Shown: positions 15,642 through 23,195 of the stretch, one piece after another
Numbering within the stretch: the first letter of the stretch is position 1
Layout: the number at the start of each line of letters is the position of its first letter
Source: Alistipes sp.
GTDB lineage: Bacteria > Bacteroidota > Bacteroidia > Bacteroidales > Rikenellaceae
Length of the DNA stretch: 64,000 nucleotides
Assembly: GCA_017483225.1 (NCBI GenBank)
Contig: JAFULF010000009.1
Coordinates: forward strand, 1-64,000
Reading direction: 5' to 3'
Position numbers and translations under genes: made by a program
Notes under the pieces: model-generated
What the model saw: only the letters and a program-made list of their open reading frames with translations
Database searches by the model: none
Told to the model about the DNA's origin: nothing

Positions 15642-16650
15642 TATAAGGGAAATTGCGTGCTATTCGTTTGAGACCTATTTGAACTAAAATATCTTTTAAC
15701 TCCTCTCCCATAATAAGTGTGATATTATTCTCTTTGCACAATGAAACCAATTCTATGTTGTGCTCTTTTTCAGCTTGTGTTACAATTAATATCTTTTCTA
15801 TGAGTTTGTCGCCATCTTTATCCCAATAAGTGGCCTTGTTTGTTTGACTGACAATATCTCGTATATTCCATACCGTATTTTTATAGTCTTTTATTTGAAT
15901 AGCAATTATATAATTGATTTGCGATAGTGGATTTGAAAATTTTATAACAACATCAGTTCCGTGCTCTACTTCTGTGATACCGCCAGTTCTTTCAATCGTG
16001 AATATCGGTTCTGGAAACAACTCTTTCAATCCGCACACTAACGCATCTTCCCACTCCGATGATTGGAATTGTTTTTGAAGATCTTGGAATAAAATGTCGG
16101 AAAAATCAGACTTGTTGAAAATCTGTTTGTAAGAACTCTCGATTGTTCCAGCCAGACGATTCTCTACACTATGATAGTTTCTCAATGCTTTCTCATTACC
16201 TCTCGATTCTATAATTTTCTCAATATCACCGGAAAGGTAATTTATATTCCAAAAACGACCAGGATTTTTTAGCGTTGAGCGAATGTCTCCGGAAACGACT
16301 TCGCTATGACGATTGAACACACACTTTACCTCGCCTGGGAAAATATGCCCAAAATCTTTAAGTTTTTCATTTATCTCAAATTTATAGCCACTTTTCCAAT
16401 CCTCTGTTGCTTCAACTATTGCCACATAGTTCCATTCTGGCAATCTTGGCACTAACAGATAATCGCCCTTTTTTACCTCAAACATTCTGCGATTCTTTGC
16501 AGCACCACCATCGTATGTCATGTTAAGCAAATCCTGTCCTTCATGATAGCCCCAACCTTGGTGCAATCTTCCAAGATTTAACTCTTTTGCAAAATACTCA
16601 ATGTGATCGGTACAAATTCTATAACCCCAATAGTTTTTCTTCCTTTCCAT
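15631..16650 (-). CDS. Mrr-like restriction endonuclease with N-terminal reader-like domain
   Basis: The 339-residue protein has a C-terminal Mrr-type PD-(D/E)xK fold with D233 (E-H-G-T-D-V-V-I-K-F) and Q252-x-K254 (A-I-Q-I-K-D-Y). The N-terminal part (1-110: W-G-Y-R-I-C, then K-K-G-D-Y-L-L-V-P-R-L-P-E-W and F-G-H-I-F-P-G-E) looks like a beta-barrel reader of the kind found in modification-dependent enzymes. A type IV-like enzyme that cuts modified DNA is therefore likely, but the reader assignment is by eye. It lies 31 nt downstream of the WYL regulator and overlaps the PLD gene. Confidence 0.75.
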   Translation of the reverse strand: MERKKNYWGYRICTDHIEYFAKELNLGRLHQGWGYHEGQDLLNMTYDGGAAKNRRMFEVKKGDYLLVPRLPEWNYVAIVEATEDWKSGYKFEINEKLKDFGHIFPGEVKCVFNRHSEVVSGDIRSTLKNPGRFWNINYLSGDIEKIIESRGNEKALRNYHSVENRLAGTIESSYKQIFNKSDFSDILFQDLQKQFQSSEWEDALVCGLKELFPEPIFTIERTGGITEVEHGTDVVIKFSNPLSQINYIIAIQIKDYKNTVWNIRDIVSQTNKATYWDKDGDKLIEKILIVTQAEKEHNIELVSLCKENNITLIMGEELKDILVQIGLKRIARNFPYIEQ

Positions 16651-16681
16651 ATATTATTATATCGTTTAGATAATTAACGCT

Positions 16682-17620
16682 TTACTTTTTATAAACCTTA
16701 AACTTATACTTTGGAGGGTTGAGGTGGTCATGGTAGATACTCTCCATATCGCAAACCTCTATATCAATCTCTTCTCGCAATGCCTTTGGCGCAAGCACCT
16801 CGATCGAGCCACCCATCGACAGCAACTTCTGCCTAAAATCAAAGGTCGGACATAGGCGGTACTCGAAGATCGAATACTCCTCGTTGCGTTCCACCTCAAC
16901 CTGCGTGTGGTGCAGTGGCAGGGTGCGAAGATACTTGCTCTGCCACGAATCGACCTTCAACGCCACAGGCTCGACAGCGAACTCTTCATCGCCGATGATT
17001 ATACCGTAGTAGTCCTCGAAGAACTTTGCCGCATCGAACTTCTTGGGCAGTTTGAATTTGCGCTCGGTTGGCTCCAACGCCTTTATTCGGTCAAGGGCAT
17101 AGATACGCAGTTTGTCGCTCATTCCGAGCATATACCACCTCTGCTCAAAGAGTTTCACGCAGTAAGGCTCCACCTCGAAGGTCGAAGGTTCCGACTTGCC
17201 GAAGCTCTGGTAGGTCATCGAGAGCGCCACATCCTCACGCATAGCCTCAACAATGGGCGTAAGGTATTGCTGTCCCGAAGGCACATCTTCCAAGAGGATA
17301 CGACCTTTGAGGTCTTGGCTCTCGTGCAGCACGCTACTCACGGAGAAGGTCTGCAACAGCCACTTACGCATCGCCATATTGTCGATGCCCTCGCGATTGG
17401 CAACCACATAGCCACGCTGCGCACGGTCATACTTGATATCGATATCGAACAACTCCATCACCGCCTCTTTGTAGCGGTGGAAGGTGCGTTCACCCAACTC
17501 CTCGCCACGCCCAAAGTGCAGTTCGTAGCGGTGTTGGAGGTCGGCAAGCGAAATGGGGCCTCGGTTGTATATGGTCGAAACAAACCACACATAACGGTTG
17601 ATAAGTCCTGCGGTACTCAT
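16682..17620 (-). CDS. WYL-domain transcriptional regulator
   Basis: The 312-residue protein has an N-terminal winged HTH (residues about 5-75), a central WYL domain (about 130-210: Y-C-V-K-L-F-E-Q-R-W-Y-M-L-G-M-S) and a C-terminal WCX-like extension. This is the architecture of BrxR/CapW-type regulators that control defence genes and bind inverted repeats. The upstream neighbour is a small membrane protein whose promoter carries the island palindrome O2. The WYL protein is thus probably autoregulated and is the best local candidate for binding all six palindromes. It has a weak promoter-like TAACTTTA of its own at 17641-17648. Confidence 0.85.
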   Translation of the reverse strand: MSTAGLINRYVWFVSTIYNRGPISLADLQHRYELHFGRGEELGERTFHRYKEAVMELFDIDIKYDRAQRGYVVANREGIDNMAMRKWLLQTFSVSSVLHESQDLKGRILLEDVPSGQQYLTPIVEAMREDVALSMTYQSFGKSEPSTFEVEPYCVKLFEQRWYMLGMSDKLRIYALDRIKALEPTERKFKLPKKFDAAKFFEDYYGIIIGDEEFAVEPVALKVDSWQSKYLRTLPLHHTQVEVERNEEYSIFEYRLCPTFDFRQKLLSMGGSIEVLAPKALREEIDIEVCDMESIYHDHLNPPKYKFKVYKK

Positions 17621-17650
17621 AATGGTCGTAATTTTAGGTAAAGTTACAAA

Positions 17651-17890
17651 TTATAATCGAATCCAACGCTCGGGCGAGGATAAAAAGTGCATCAGCACCG
17701 CTCCGATAACGACTCCAATCGCTACGGCAATTGCTATTTGTTTTCGTTGTCGTTGCTTGTTTTCGGGAAATGAGTCGGCACATTGTTGCCAATGCTCTGC
17801 CGTAAAAGGCTTGTTTGCAATGCTTTCCACCAACTGCTCACTAAATGATTTTTCCTTGCGATTTTGCTCGCTTGTTTTCTTCTGTTCCAT
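17651..17890 (-). CDS. Small single-pass membrane protein
   Basis: The 79-residue product has a charged N-terminal half (1-50) and one membrane helix at about 53-71 (I-A-I-A-V-A-I-G-V-V-I-G-A-V-L-M-H-F-L), leaving a short W-I-R-L tail. No family recognised. It is the first gene after promoter O2 and leads into the WYL, Mrr, PLD and FtsK-gamma genes. Confidence 0.7.
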   Translation of the reverse strand: MEQKKTSEQNRKEKSFSEQLVESIANKPFTAEHWQQCADSFPENKQRQRKQIAIAVAIGVVIGAVLMHFLSSPERWIRL

Positions 17891-17915
17891 AATCTTTGCT
17901 ATTTAATTTTTGTTG

Positions 17916-17953
17916 CAAAGGTATAATGCTACACTGTCAAATTGCGACAGTGT
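17916..17953 (-). promoter_or_regulatory. Promoter and operator O2 (WYL/Mrr/PLD operon)
   Basis: Minus-strand -7 box TACCTTTG at 17916-17923. Ten nt upstream is CTGTCAAATTGCGACAG (17934-17950), extended by ACA and TGT to 8-bp perfect outer arms (17931-17953). This is the most symmetric operator of the set. Confidence 0.87.
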
Positions 17954-17967
17954 AAAATTATGTCAGC

Positions 17968-17993
17968 AAAAAAAAGAGCCGATTACTCGACTC
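17968..17993 (-). terminator. Terminator of the W-repeat gene
   Basis: On the minus strand, GAGTCGA / TCGGCTC (one G-T pair) with a GTAA loop is followed by eight T (plus-strand A run 17968-17975). It lies 22 nt after the stop at 18016. Confidence 0.65.
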
Positions 17994-18015
17994 CTAAACA
18001 TCCGAAAAATGTTTA

Positions 18016-18537
18016 CTATCCCATAATATCCTCGACCAACTCATCGAAACGCTTTTCAACAAGAGCATCCCAGAGGTTAGAACCCTGAAACTCCTTCGCA
18101 GGAATAAACTCCTTGTAACGCTCCACAAAATCGGGCGTATAGAGTTCCTCATCGTGCCAACGATTGATAATTCGCTCCCAATCCCACTTGTCAGCAAACT
18201 TATCAAGTAAGGCATACGAGAGTTTTAGGTTGCTATTATCCAACAACTCATGCCAGTCCCATCGGTCGGCAAACTGCTCAATAATCTTTGGAGTGAGCAA
18301 TCCCTCGGGAGCGTAGCCCGACAATACTTTCCAATCGATATAACCCTTGAAGTTTTCGAGTATTGATGCAGTCCAGAGCATTTCGGTATTCTCCGATAAG
18401 ACGTCCCAGTCAATCTCACTGCGATACTTGCGGAGCAACTCCTCGTTCCACTTAAACTCGCGCGACAACTTCTTCCACGCCTCTTTGTTCAACTCCTGTG
18501 CGACGATTGCATCTGCAAAACTCTTCTTTGTTTCCAT
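18016..18537 (-). CDS. Tryptophan-rich tandem-repeat protein
   Basis: The 173-residue protein contains about four tandem units of roughly 25 residues, each close to I-I-E-x-F-x-D-x-W-D-W-x-x-L-S-x-N. The clearest W-centred parts are E-I-D-W-D-V-L-S, Y-I-D-W-K-V-L-S, R-W-D-W-H-E-L-L and K-W-D-W-E-R-I-I. Such helical repeats suggest a protein-binding solenoid. No enzyme motif is seen and I cannot name the family. It is a single gene with its own palindrome promoter O3 and terminator. Confidence 0.75.
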   Translation of the reverse strand: METKKSFADAIVAQELNKEAWKKLSREFKWNEELLRKYRSEIDWDVLSENTEMLWTASILENFKGYIDWKVLSGYAPEGLLTPKIIEQFADRWDWHELLDNSNLKLSYALLDKFADKWDWERIINRWHDEELYTPDFVERYKEFIPAKEFQGSNLWDALVEKRFDELVEDIMG

Positions 18538-18579
18538 AATTTCTAATTTTTAATGGTTAATACTACTTGTTTGATGGTG

Positions 18580-18614
18580 CAAAGTTGAGGTTTCACACTG
18601 CCACTTTGCGTCAG
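18580..18614 (-). promoter_or_regulatory. Promoter and operator O3 (W-repeat gene)
   Basis: Minus-strand -7-like CAACTTTG (7 of 8 to consensus) at 18580-18587. The palindrome CTGCCACTTTGCGTCAG lies at 18598-18614, exactly 10 nt away. Confidence 0.78.
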
Positions 18615-18622
18615 AGTGAAGT

Positions 18623-19660
18623 TTATTTTCTCACAAACTCATATAACTCGTGCAGGTAGTCGTCGATGTTTTCGTCAATGTAGAAACAATCTTTCCGCGG
18701 TTGCCAATGCAAATACACCTTATCCGAGAATAGGTCTTTACTCTTTTCCACATTCGACATATCCTCGGTAAGGCTATCGAAATAGTCCTTGAAATAGCTT
18801 TGCGTACGATTGTAAATCTCTTGCCCGAGTCGGATGTGAGGTGCACAATTTTGCTCAGCCTCGCGCACAAACTTCGCTCGAAACTCCTCAAACGGACAAC
18901 GCTTCCACCATTTCCAACCGCTGCCATCTTGCTCCTCCCAATGCTGATGCGAGACCTTGACCTCCACGCAAAAGTCGTTCATACGCAGAATGTCGGGAAT
19001 CGAGTAGGGCTTGTGGCAACTCAAATCGTGAATGGCGTGGCAGATGCAGAGGCGGCTTAACATATCGGCTGCGGGCTGCACCAACTCATACCAAGTTGTG
19101 CCATCGTTGAGGTCGTCTTTTATTCCTAACTCTTCGCGGCTCATCTCGGGGCGATAGTCAGCTGGCGAGCGGAGACACCAGCAATGCTCTACCTCTTCCA
19201 ATGTCAGAGGCTCACAGGTATAGAGCCAATCAATCACGCAAAACATCTCGTAGAAATACGAGCCATAGTAGTCGTCATTCGCCATCGGCAAAACAGCCCC
19301 ATATCCATTGGGTGAAAATCGGAGAGAGCCCTCAACCTCCACATCGTCATCAAATTCGGGGTTATAGGTAGCGGTTGCCATTTTGCGATAGAGCGCCTCG
19401 GTGCGAGCATACATTTTCTGCGTGAGGTCGTACAAACGACTGTTCACCTGCTCCATACGCACCACCTCCTCGGGCGTAGCAACAAACATCTTATCAAGCA
19501 GATGTTTGCGCTTCCAGATTAGGCGTTCCACCTGCTCGCATTTGCGTTGCGAGCGAGTCCACTCCATATTAAACTCCACATTCTTGCCCGTGATGGCAAG
19601 AATCTTCTCTTCGATTTTCTGCACCTGCGCTCGCAAGTGAGTATATTCTTTGTTTTTCAT
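18623..19660 (-). CDS. Unknown 345-residue protein
   Basis: No family recognised. The N-terminus (1-95) is a basic coiled coil (V-Q-K-I-E-E-K-I-L-A-I-T, then R-K-H-L-L-D-K-M-F). The rest is rich in W, Y, C and acidic residues (I-D-W-L-Y-T-C-E-P, H-C-W-C-L-R-S, W-K-W-W-K-R-C). ATG 19660 (MKNKEYTHL) is chosen because the palindrome promoter O4 ends just upstream; a longer frame would start inside the operator. It is monocistronic. Confidence 0.7.
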   Translation of the reverse strand: MKNKEYTHLRAQVQKIEEKILAITGKNVEFNMEWTRSQRKCEQVERLIWKRKHLLDKMFVATPEEVVRMEQVNSRLYDLTQKMYARTEALYRKMATATYNPEFDDDVEVEGSLRFSPNGYGAVLPMANDDYYGSYFYEMFCVIDWLYTCEPLTLEEVEHCWCLRSPADYRPEMSREELGIKDDLNDGTTWYELVQPAADMLSRLCICHAIHDLSCHKPYSIPDILRMNDFCVEVKVSHQHWEEQDGSGWKWWKRCPFEEFRAKFVREAEQNCAPHIRLGQEIYNRTQSYFKDYFDSLTEDMSNVEKSKDLFSDKVYLHWQPRKDCFYIDENIDDYLHELYEFVRK

Positions 19661-19683
19661 AATAAATGGTATGTAATTTTCGG

Positions 19684-19718
19684 CAAAACTACATCCCAAC
19701 AATGCCAAATTTCGTCAG
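19684..19718 (-). promoter_or_regulatory. Promoter and operator O4 (345-residue gene)
   Basis: Minus-strand -7 box TAGTTTTG at 19684-19691. The palindrome ATGCCAAATTTCGTCAG lies at 19702-19718, 10 nt away, with one base off the consensus outer arm. Confidence 0.75.
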
Positions 19719-19724
19719 TGCAGA

Positions 19725-20942
19725 TTATTCCCCCATAATCGCAGCGACTTTGTTCATCTCTTGGGCGAGAGATTCGTTCATAATGTGAGCGTAGTGGAGT
19801 GTCATTCGGGTATTCGTATGTCCGAGCATCTTCGATACATTCTCCAACTTTACATTATTCGCCAGCGTGATTGTCGTGGCAAATGTATAGCGGGCGGTAT
19901 GCATCGTAAGGTGCTTTTTAATGCCGCAAAAGTCAGCAATCTCTTTCAAGTACGAATTCATCTTCTGATTTGCGTATACCGGAAAGACCGTTTTATTTGC
20001 CCGACACATCGGGTGATTGCGATACTTCTCAATCAGTTGTAGCGGATACTCCAACAGCGGCACAAAGAACTCTACCTCGGTCTTTTGGCGTTGCTTGTGA
20101 ATCCATTTGCGTCCGTGTGCATCTTCCGTAATATGCTCGGGACGCAGGTTATAGACATCGATAAACGCCAAGCCTGTATAGCAGCAAAAGATAAATATAT
20201 CACGCACCATATTGAGTCGCTCTATGCCGAACTCCTTGGTGCGAATGGTATTTACCTCCTCAATCGTCAGGAAATCCTTGACGACCTTCTTCTCCGAGAA
20301 CTTGATGCCCGCAAATGGATTCGCCGTTATCCAACCGTTGGCGATAGCAAGATTGACCACCTTTTTCAGACACTTCATATAGCGAATCATCGTATTTTGC
20401 GCCACACGCTTCTCAATCTTCAAGAACGCCTCAAAATCACGAATCATTTCGCCGTTGAGGTTCTTGATAGGGAAGTCCGACACTTTGGTCTTGCGGGACA
20501 TCATCTCCTTGAAATAACGCAGACAAAGGCGATAACGGCTCAATGTAACCGCATCGAACTCGATGCCCACCAACTGCGCCATTCGCTCGTTATGCTCCTC
20601 AAAAGTGGCGTAGAACATCTTTTGGCTGATATGCTTGCCCTGCAAATACTCCTTGATTGTCAGTGGGTCGGCATAACCATCGCGCTCAACTAACTCTTTG
20701 TGAATCTCGTATGCTCGTGTTCGCAGCGATTCGAGATGGCGGTTAATCTCAATCGGGATAGGGCCTTTGCCAACGGCACGCTCTTTTTTGCTATCCCATA
20801 TGTTTGCAGGCACTTTACGCAGCGTGCTCATCTCTGTAAATCTGCCATTTACGGTAATGCGCATTGAAATTGGCGACTCGCCACTCTTTCCCAAACGCGA
20901 CTTGCGAATTAGGAAAAGGATTGAAAATGTACTCTTTATCAT
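19725..20942 (-). CDS. Island tyrosine integrase (Bacteroidetes type)
   Basis: The 405-residue integrase has an arm-type DNA-binding domain (1-90), a SAM-like core-binding domain (100-200) and a catalytic domain. The catalytic domain has H-T-A-R-Y-T-F-A-T, K-M-L-G-H-T-N and the likely nucleophile in T-L-H-Y-A-H-I. As in many Bacteroidetes element integrases, the first catalytic Arg position reads T-G-L-A-F-I-D-V instead of TGLR. ATG 20942 (MIKSTFSIL) fits the domain start. The gene lies beside the 3' end of tRNA-Phe, the usual position for an island integrase. It lacks the island palindrome. Confidence 0.88.
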   Translation of the reverse strand: MIKSTFSILFLIRKSRLGKSGESPISMRITVNGRFTEMSTLRKVPANIWDSKKERAVGKGPIPIEINRHLESLRTRAYEIHKELVERDGYADPLTIKEYLQGKHISQKMFYATFEEHNERMAQLVGIEFDAVTLSRYRLCLRYFKEMMSRKTKVSDFPIKNLNGEMIRDFEAFLKIEKRVAQNTMIRYMKCLKKVVNLAIANGWITANPFAGIKFSEKKVVKDFLTIEEVNTIRTKEFGIERLNMVRDIFIFCCYTGLAFIDVYNLRPEHITEDAHGRKWIHKQRQKTEVEFFVPLLEYPLQLIEKYRNHPMCRANKTVFPVYANQKMNSYLKEIADFCGIKKHLTMHTARYTFATTITLANNVKLENVSKMLGHTNTRMTLHYAHIMNESLAQEMNKVAAIMGE

Positions 20943-21027
20943 AACTCTAAATATTAAAAAATGGTGCAATTCGCAACCAGATAAAGAGTAGTGTAAAATC
21001 TTGAAAATTGGTTAATTAGACGCTAAT

Positions 21028-21064
21028 TCAGGAACACTTTTGAAAAATCGAAAAGTGTTCCTGA
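21028..21064. repeat. 14-bp inverted repeat beside the integrase
   Basis: TCAGGAACACTTTT (21028-21041) and AAAAGTGTTCCTGA (21051-21064) are perfect arms around a 9-nt loop, between the integrase start and the tRNA-Phe terminator. It may be an integrase-binding arm site, an attachment-region element or a hairpin. Confidence 0.6.
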
Positions 21065-21108
21065 TTTGCACACTTTCAGTTGCTCCGAAACACCCTAAAT
21101 GGGTACAT

Positions 21109-21153
21109 AACACAAAAAGAAAAACGCCGTATTTTGTTGAAATACAGCGTTTT
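21109..21153 (-). terminator. Terminator of tRNA-Phe
   Basis: On the minus strand, AAAACGCTGTATTT / AAATACGGCGTTTT (one mismatch) is followed by TCTTTTTG. It starts 25 nt after the tRNA 3' end. Confidence 0.7.
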
Positions 21154-21177
21154 GACTAAATTGTCATTTTCTTCAAG

Positions 21178-21250
21178 TGGTGCCACCAGGAATCGAACCG
21201 GGGACACAAGGATTTTCAGTCCTTTGCTCTACCAACTGAGCTATGGCACC
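21178..21250 (-). tRNA. tRNA-Phe (GAA)
   Basis: On the minus strand a 73-nt cloverleaf is visible. The acceptor arms GGTGCCA and TGGCACC are followed by discriminator A. The D-arm is GCTC...GAGC, the anticodon stem AAGGA/TCCTT surrounds loop CTGAAAA (anticodon GAA), and the T-loop is TTCGATT. The T-stem has one apparent mismatch. CCA is not encoded. The integrase lies at its 3' side, marking the probable insertion site of the island. Confidence 0.95.
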
Positions 21251-21285
21251 AACATCTTGCAGTGGGTTATTTCCAATTGCGAGTG

Positions 21286-21316
21286 CAAAGGTAGCGCAAA
21301 AATTTAATTATGCAAA
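21286..21316 (-). promoter_or_regulatory. Promoter of tRNA-Phe
   Basis: On the minus strand TTTG (21316-21313), a 19-nt spacer and TACCTTTG (21293-21286) form an ideal Bacteroidetes promoter about 36 nt upstream of the tRNA. Confidence 0.8.
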
Positions 21317-21652
21317 CTTTTTCTTGAAAAATATTAAGAAATCTCCAAAATTGCTCCTTCACAGGGGCTACTATACGATTATGCAAACACCATCATCGCT
21401 CCATTGATGCAGATTTCAGTTACATATTATTACTCTCTATTATCTGGTCAAGCATATGTTCCAACTCTGCGGACAACTTCCAATCATTACCAATATGTAT
21501 CTCCACTCCTTTTCGGTTAAGGCCTTTCAGATTAATCAGCAGAGTATAATCGTGAATCAGTTGGTCAAACCGGCAACTCTCTTGTCGGAATTATGCATTT
21601 ATGAAAAGCACCATGAAACTTACGTGATTTTCACACGTCCCCTAATTGTCGG
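21317..21652. other. Gene-free stretch between the tRNA-Phe promoter and the DUF4405 gene
   Basis: I see no convincing coding region, RNA gene or repeat here. Open frames lack domain content. Confidence 0.5.
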
Positions 21653-22090
21653 TTATCGCTTCGGGCGGAGGCCTTTGAGCAGGACTTTCAGGCGCCGGAG
21701 GATATGGATGGCAAAGATTGCCAGCGAAATGATGCCGACGTAGTAGTGGAAAATCCCGATATGAGAGAGGGGGACGTCGGGAATGATGAGTGCCAGAAGG
21801 CCCGACACCACGAGCACCACAAACAGCAGAGTAACCACCACCGTAAGTTTGCTCTTCTTGCCAAACGGCTTGTTCAGCAGGCTCTTATACCATCCCCAAT
21901 GCATATAGACGTGCAGTGCCGCCACAGTCACAAATCCGAGCGTTGCAAGGATATGTGCCACAGCCCAATTATGCCAAACCGAGTGGCTGCCAAAATGACT
22001 CGATGCGTGCATCCCAAAGCCGCTCACCCCTGTCATAACAAAGAAGACAAGCAACACCAAATCCGTAACGAACAATCTATTTAACTTCAT
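21653..22090 (-). CDS. DUF4405 membrane protein, cytochrome-b-like
   Basis: This 145-residue protein has four membrane helices (about 7-25, 42-62, 80-102, 112-132). Several histidines sit near helix ends (V-W-H-N-W-A-V-A-H, A-L-H-V-Y-M-H-W, I-F-H-Y-Y), as in small cytochrome-b-type DUF4405 proteins. Heme binding is inferred from the spacing. It is a single gene with a near-perfect promoter and is not part of the island. Confidence 0.8.
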   Translation of the reverse strand: MKLNRLFVTDLVLLVFFVMTGVSGFGMHASSHFGSHSVWHNWAVAHILATLGFVTVAALHVYMHWGWYKSLLNKPFGKKSKLTVVVTLLFVVLVVSGLLALIIPDVPLSHIGIFHYYVGIISLAIFAIHILRRLKVLLKGLRPKR

Positions 22091-22107
22091 CTCTTCCTAT
22101 TTTTTCG

Positions 22108-22137
22108 CAAATATACGAATTTCCCCCAAAAAAGCAA
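22108..22137 (-). promoter_or_regulatory. Promoter of the DUF4405 gene
   Basis: On the minus strand TTG (22137-22135), a 19-nt spacer and TATATTTG (22115-22108). The ATG follows at 22090. Confidence 0.75.
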
Positions 22138-22304
22138 CTCGCCTACCCAGCCCAAAGTAGCGACCACAGAGTACACAATATCGGCCTCCTCAATCGAGAT
22201 GGGAGAGTACACCCTCTCATTATATAGTGGAGACAATCATTATCTGTTGAAAGTCGTATTTAGCACTCTCGGGGCAACAAAACAGAGAATATGTTTATAT
22301 ACAC
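22138..22304. other. Gene-free stretch ending in an orphan terminator
   Basis: No coding region is seen between the DUF4405 promoter and the plus-strand terminator at 22305. The terminator has no obvious upstream plus-strand gene, so a small RNA is possible, but no good promoter is visible. Confidence 0.35.
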
Positions 22305-22347
22305 AGGGGCTTGCCTGATAAAATTATCGGGTAAGCCCCTTTTTTTA
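22305..22347 (+). terminator. Orphan rho-independent terminator
   Basis: AGGGGCTTGCCTGATA and TATCGGGTAAGCCCCT form a 16-bp stem (G-T pairs and mismatch inside) followed by seven T at 22341-22347. It sits upstream of the WecD-like gene promoter and may insulate it. Confidence 0.8.
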
Positions 22348-22380
22348 TACCAAATCAGCAATAAAATCATTCAAAAATAG

Positions 22381-22388
22381 TATCTTTG
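22381..22388 (+). promoter_or_regulatory. -7 box for the WecD/WecE/GT operon
   Basis: TATCTTTG, full match to the Bacteroidetes -7 consensus, 57 nt before the ATG at 22446. Confidence 0.6.
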
Positions 22389-22445
22389 CGAGGATATATG
22401 ACCACTCTCGCATATAAATTAGAGAGTCTTAACGCAAAATGATTT

Positions 22446-23189
22446 ATGCCGCATAGCAAGGAGATAGTCTGTCTGCACTTAACGTGGGACACAGAGTTTT
22501 TCGGACAGAAAATAGGTCTGATACGATGTTACACACACGCAGAGCAGTCGCAGATTGCATTGGTTCTCGACAAATTCCGCCAAGACAAGTTCGACCTTGT
22601 ATATGTAATGCTCGAAGGCGAAACACTATTAGACGAATCCTTTTGCAAGCAATTCGGAGGTCAACTTGTGGATATAAAGTATATTTTCGGACGCAGCATA
22701 GAGCCGAAGTCGCCACTCCCGAAGGAGAGCAACGTGCTTGACTACACAGGCGACGGCACAGAGTTGCACGAACTTGCCTACGCTGCCGGTTGGTGTTCAC
22801 GATACAAAAACGACAACCACTTCTCGCAGGAGGTCTTCGAGCGATTCTATCGCACTTGGATTGCAAACTCACTGAACGGTAATATGGCAGATGGTGTATA
22901 TATCATCAATGGAGAGAATGGCACACCAAAAGGTTTTGCCACACTCAAAATATCCAATGAGGAGGCCTCTATCGGTCTGATAGCCGTAGATGCAGATAGT
23001 AGAGGGAAGGGAATAGGCAAAAAACTTATAAACCACATGGTCGGTGTGGCACAACAGAGAGGATGCAAGCGTATGAGCGTTGCAACACAAAAACACAACA
23101 AGGATGCAGTGGCATTCTACAAGAGTTGCGACATGAGCCTTATTGAGAGTTGCTCAATATACCATTTTTGGCTGGATAAAGAAGATTAA
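22446..23189 (+). CDS. wecD: GNAT acetyltransferase, WecD/RffC-like (dTDP-fucosamine acetyltransferase)
   Basis: The 247-residue protein begins with the WecD-like L-x-W-D-T-E-F-F-G-Q-K-I-G segment. It has a C-terminal GNAT domain with the acetyl-CoA motif V-D-A-D-S-R-G-K-G-I-G-K-K-L and A-V-A-F-Y-K-S-C-D. WecD acetylates dTDP-4-amino-4,6-dideoxygalactose to dTDP-Fuc4NAc. The next gene, 6 nt downstream, is the matching transaminase, which supports this substrate. Bacteroidales do not make enterobacterial common antigen, so the sugar probably goes into another surface glycan or protein glycan. Confidence 0.82.
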   Translation: MPHSKEIVCLHLTWDTEFFGQKIGLIRCYTHAEQSQIALVLDKFRQDKFDLVYVMLEGETLLDESFCKQFGGQLVDIKYIFGRSIEPKSPLPKESNVLDYTGDGTELHELAYAAGWCSRYKNDNHFSQEVFERFYRTWIANSLNGNMADGVYIINGENGTPKGFATLKISNEEASIGLIAVDADSRGKGIGKKLINHMVGVAQQRGCKRMSVATQKHNKDAVAFYKSCDMSLIESCSIYHFWLDKED

Positions 23190-23195
23190 GATTAT

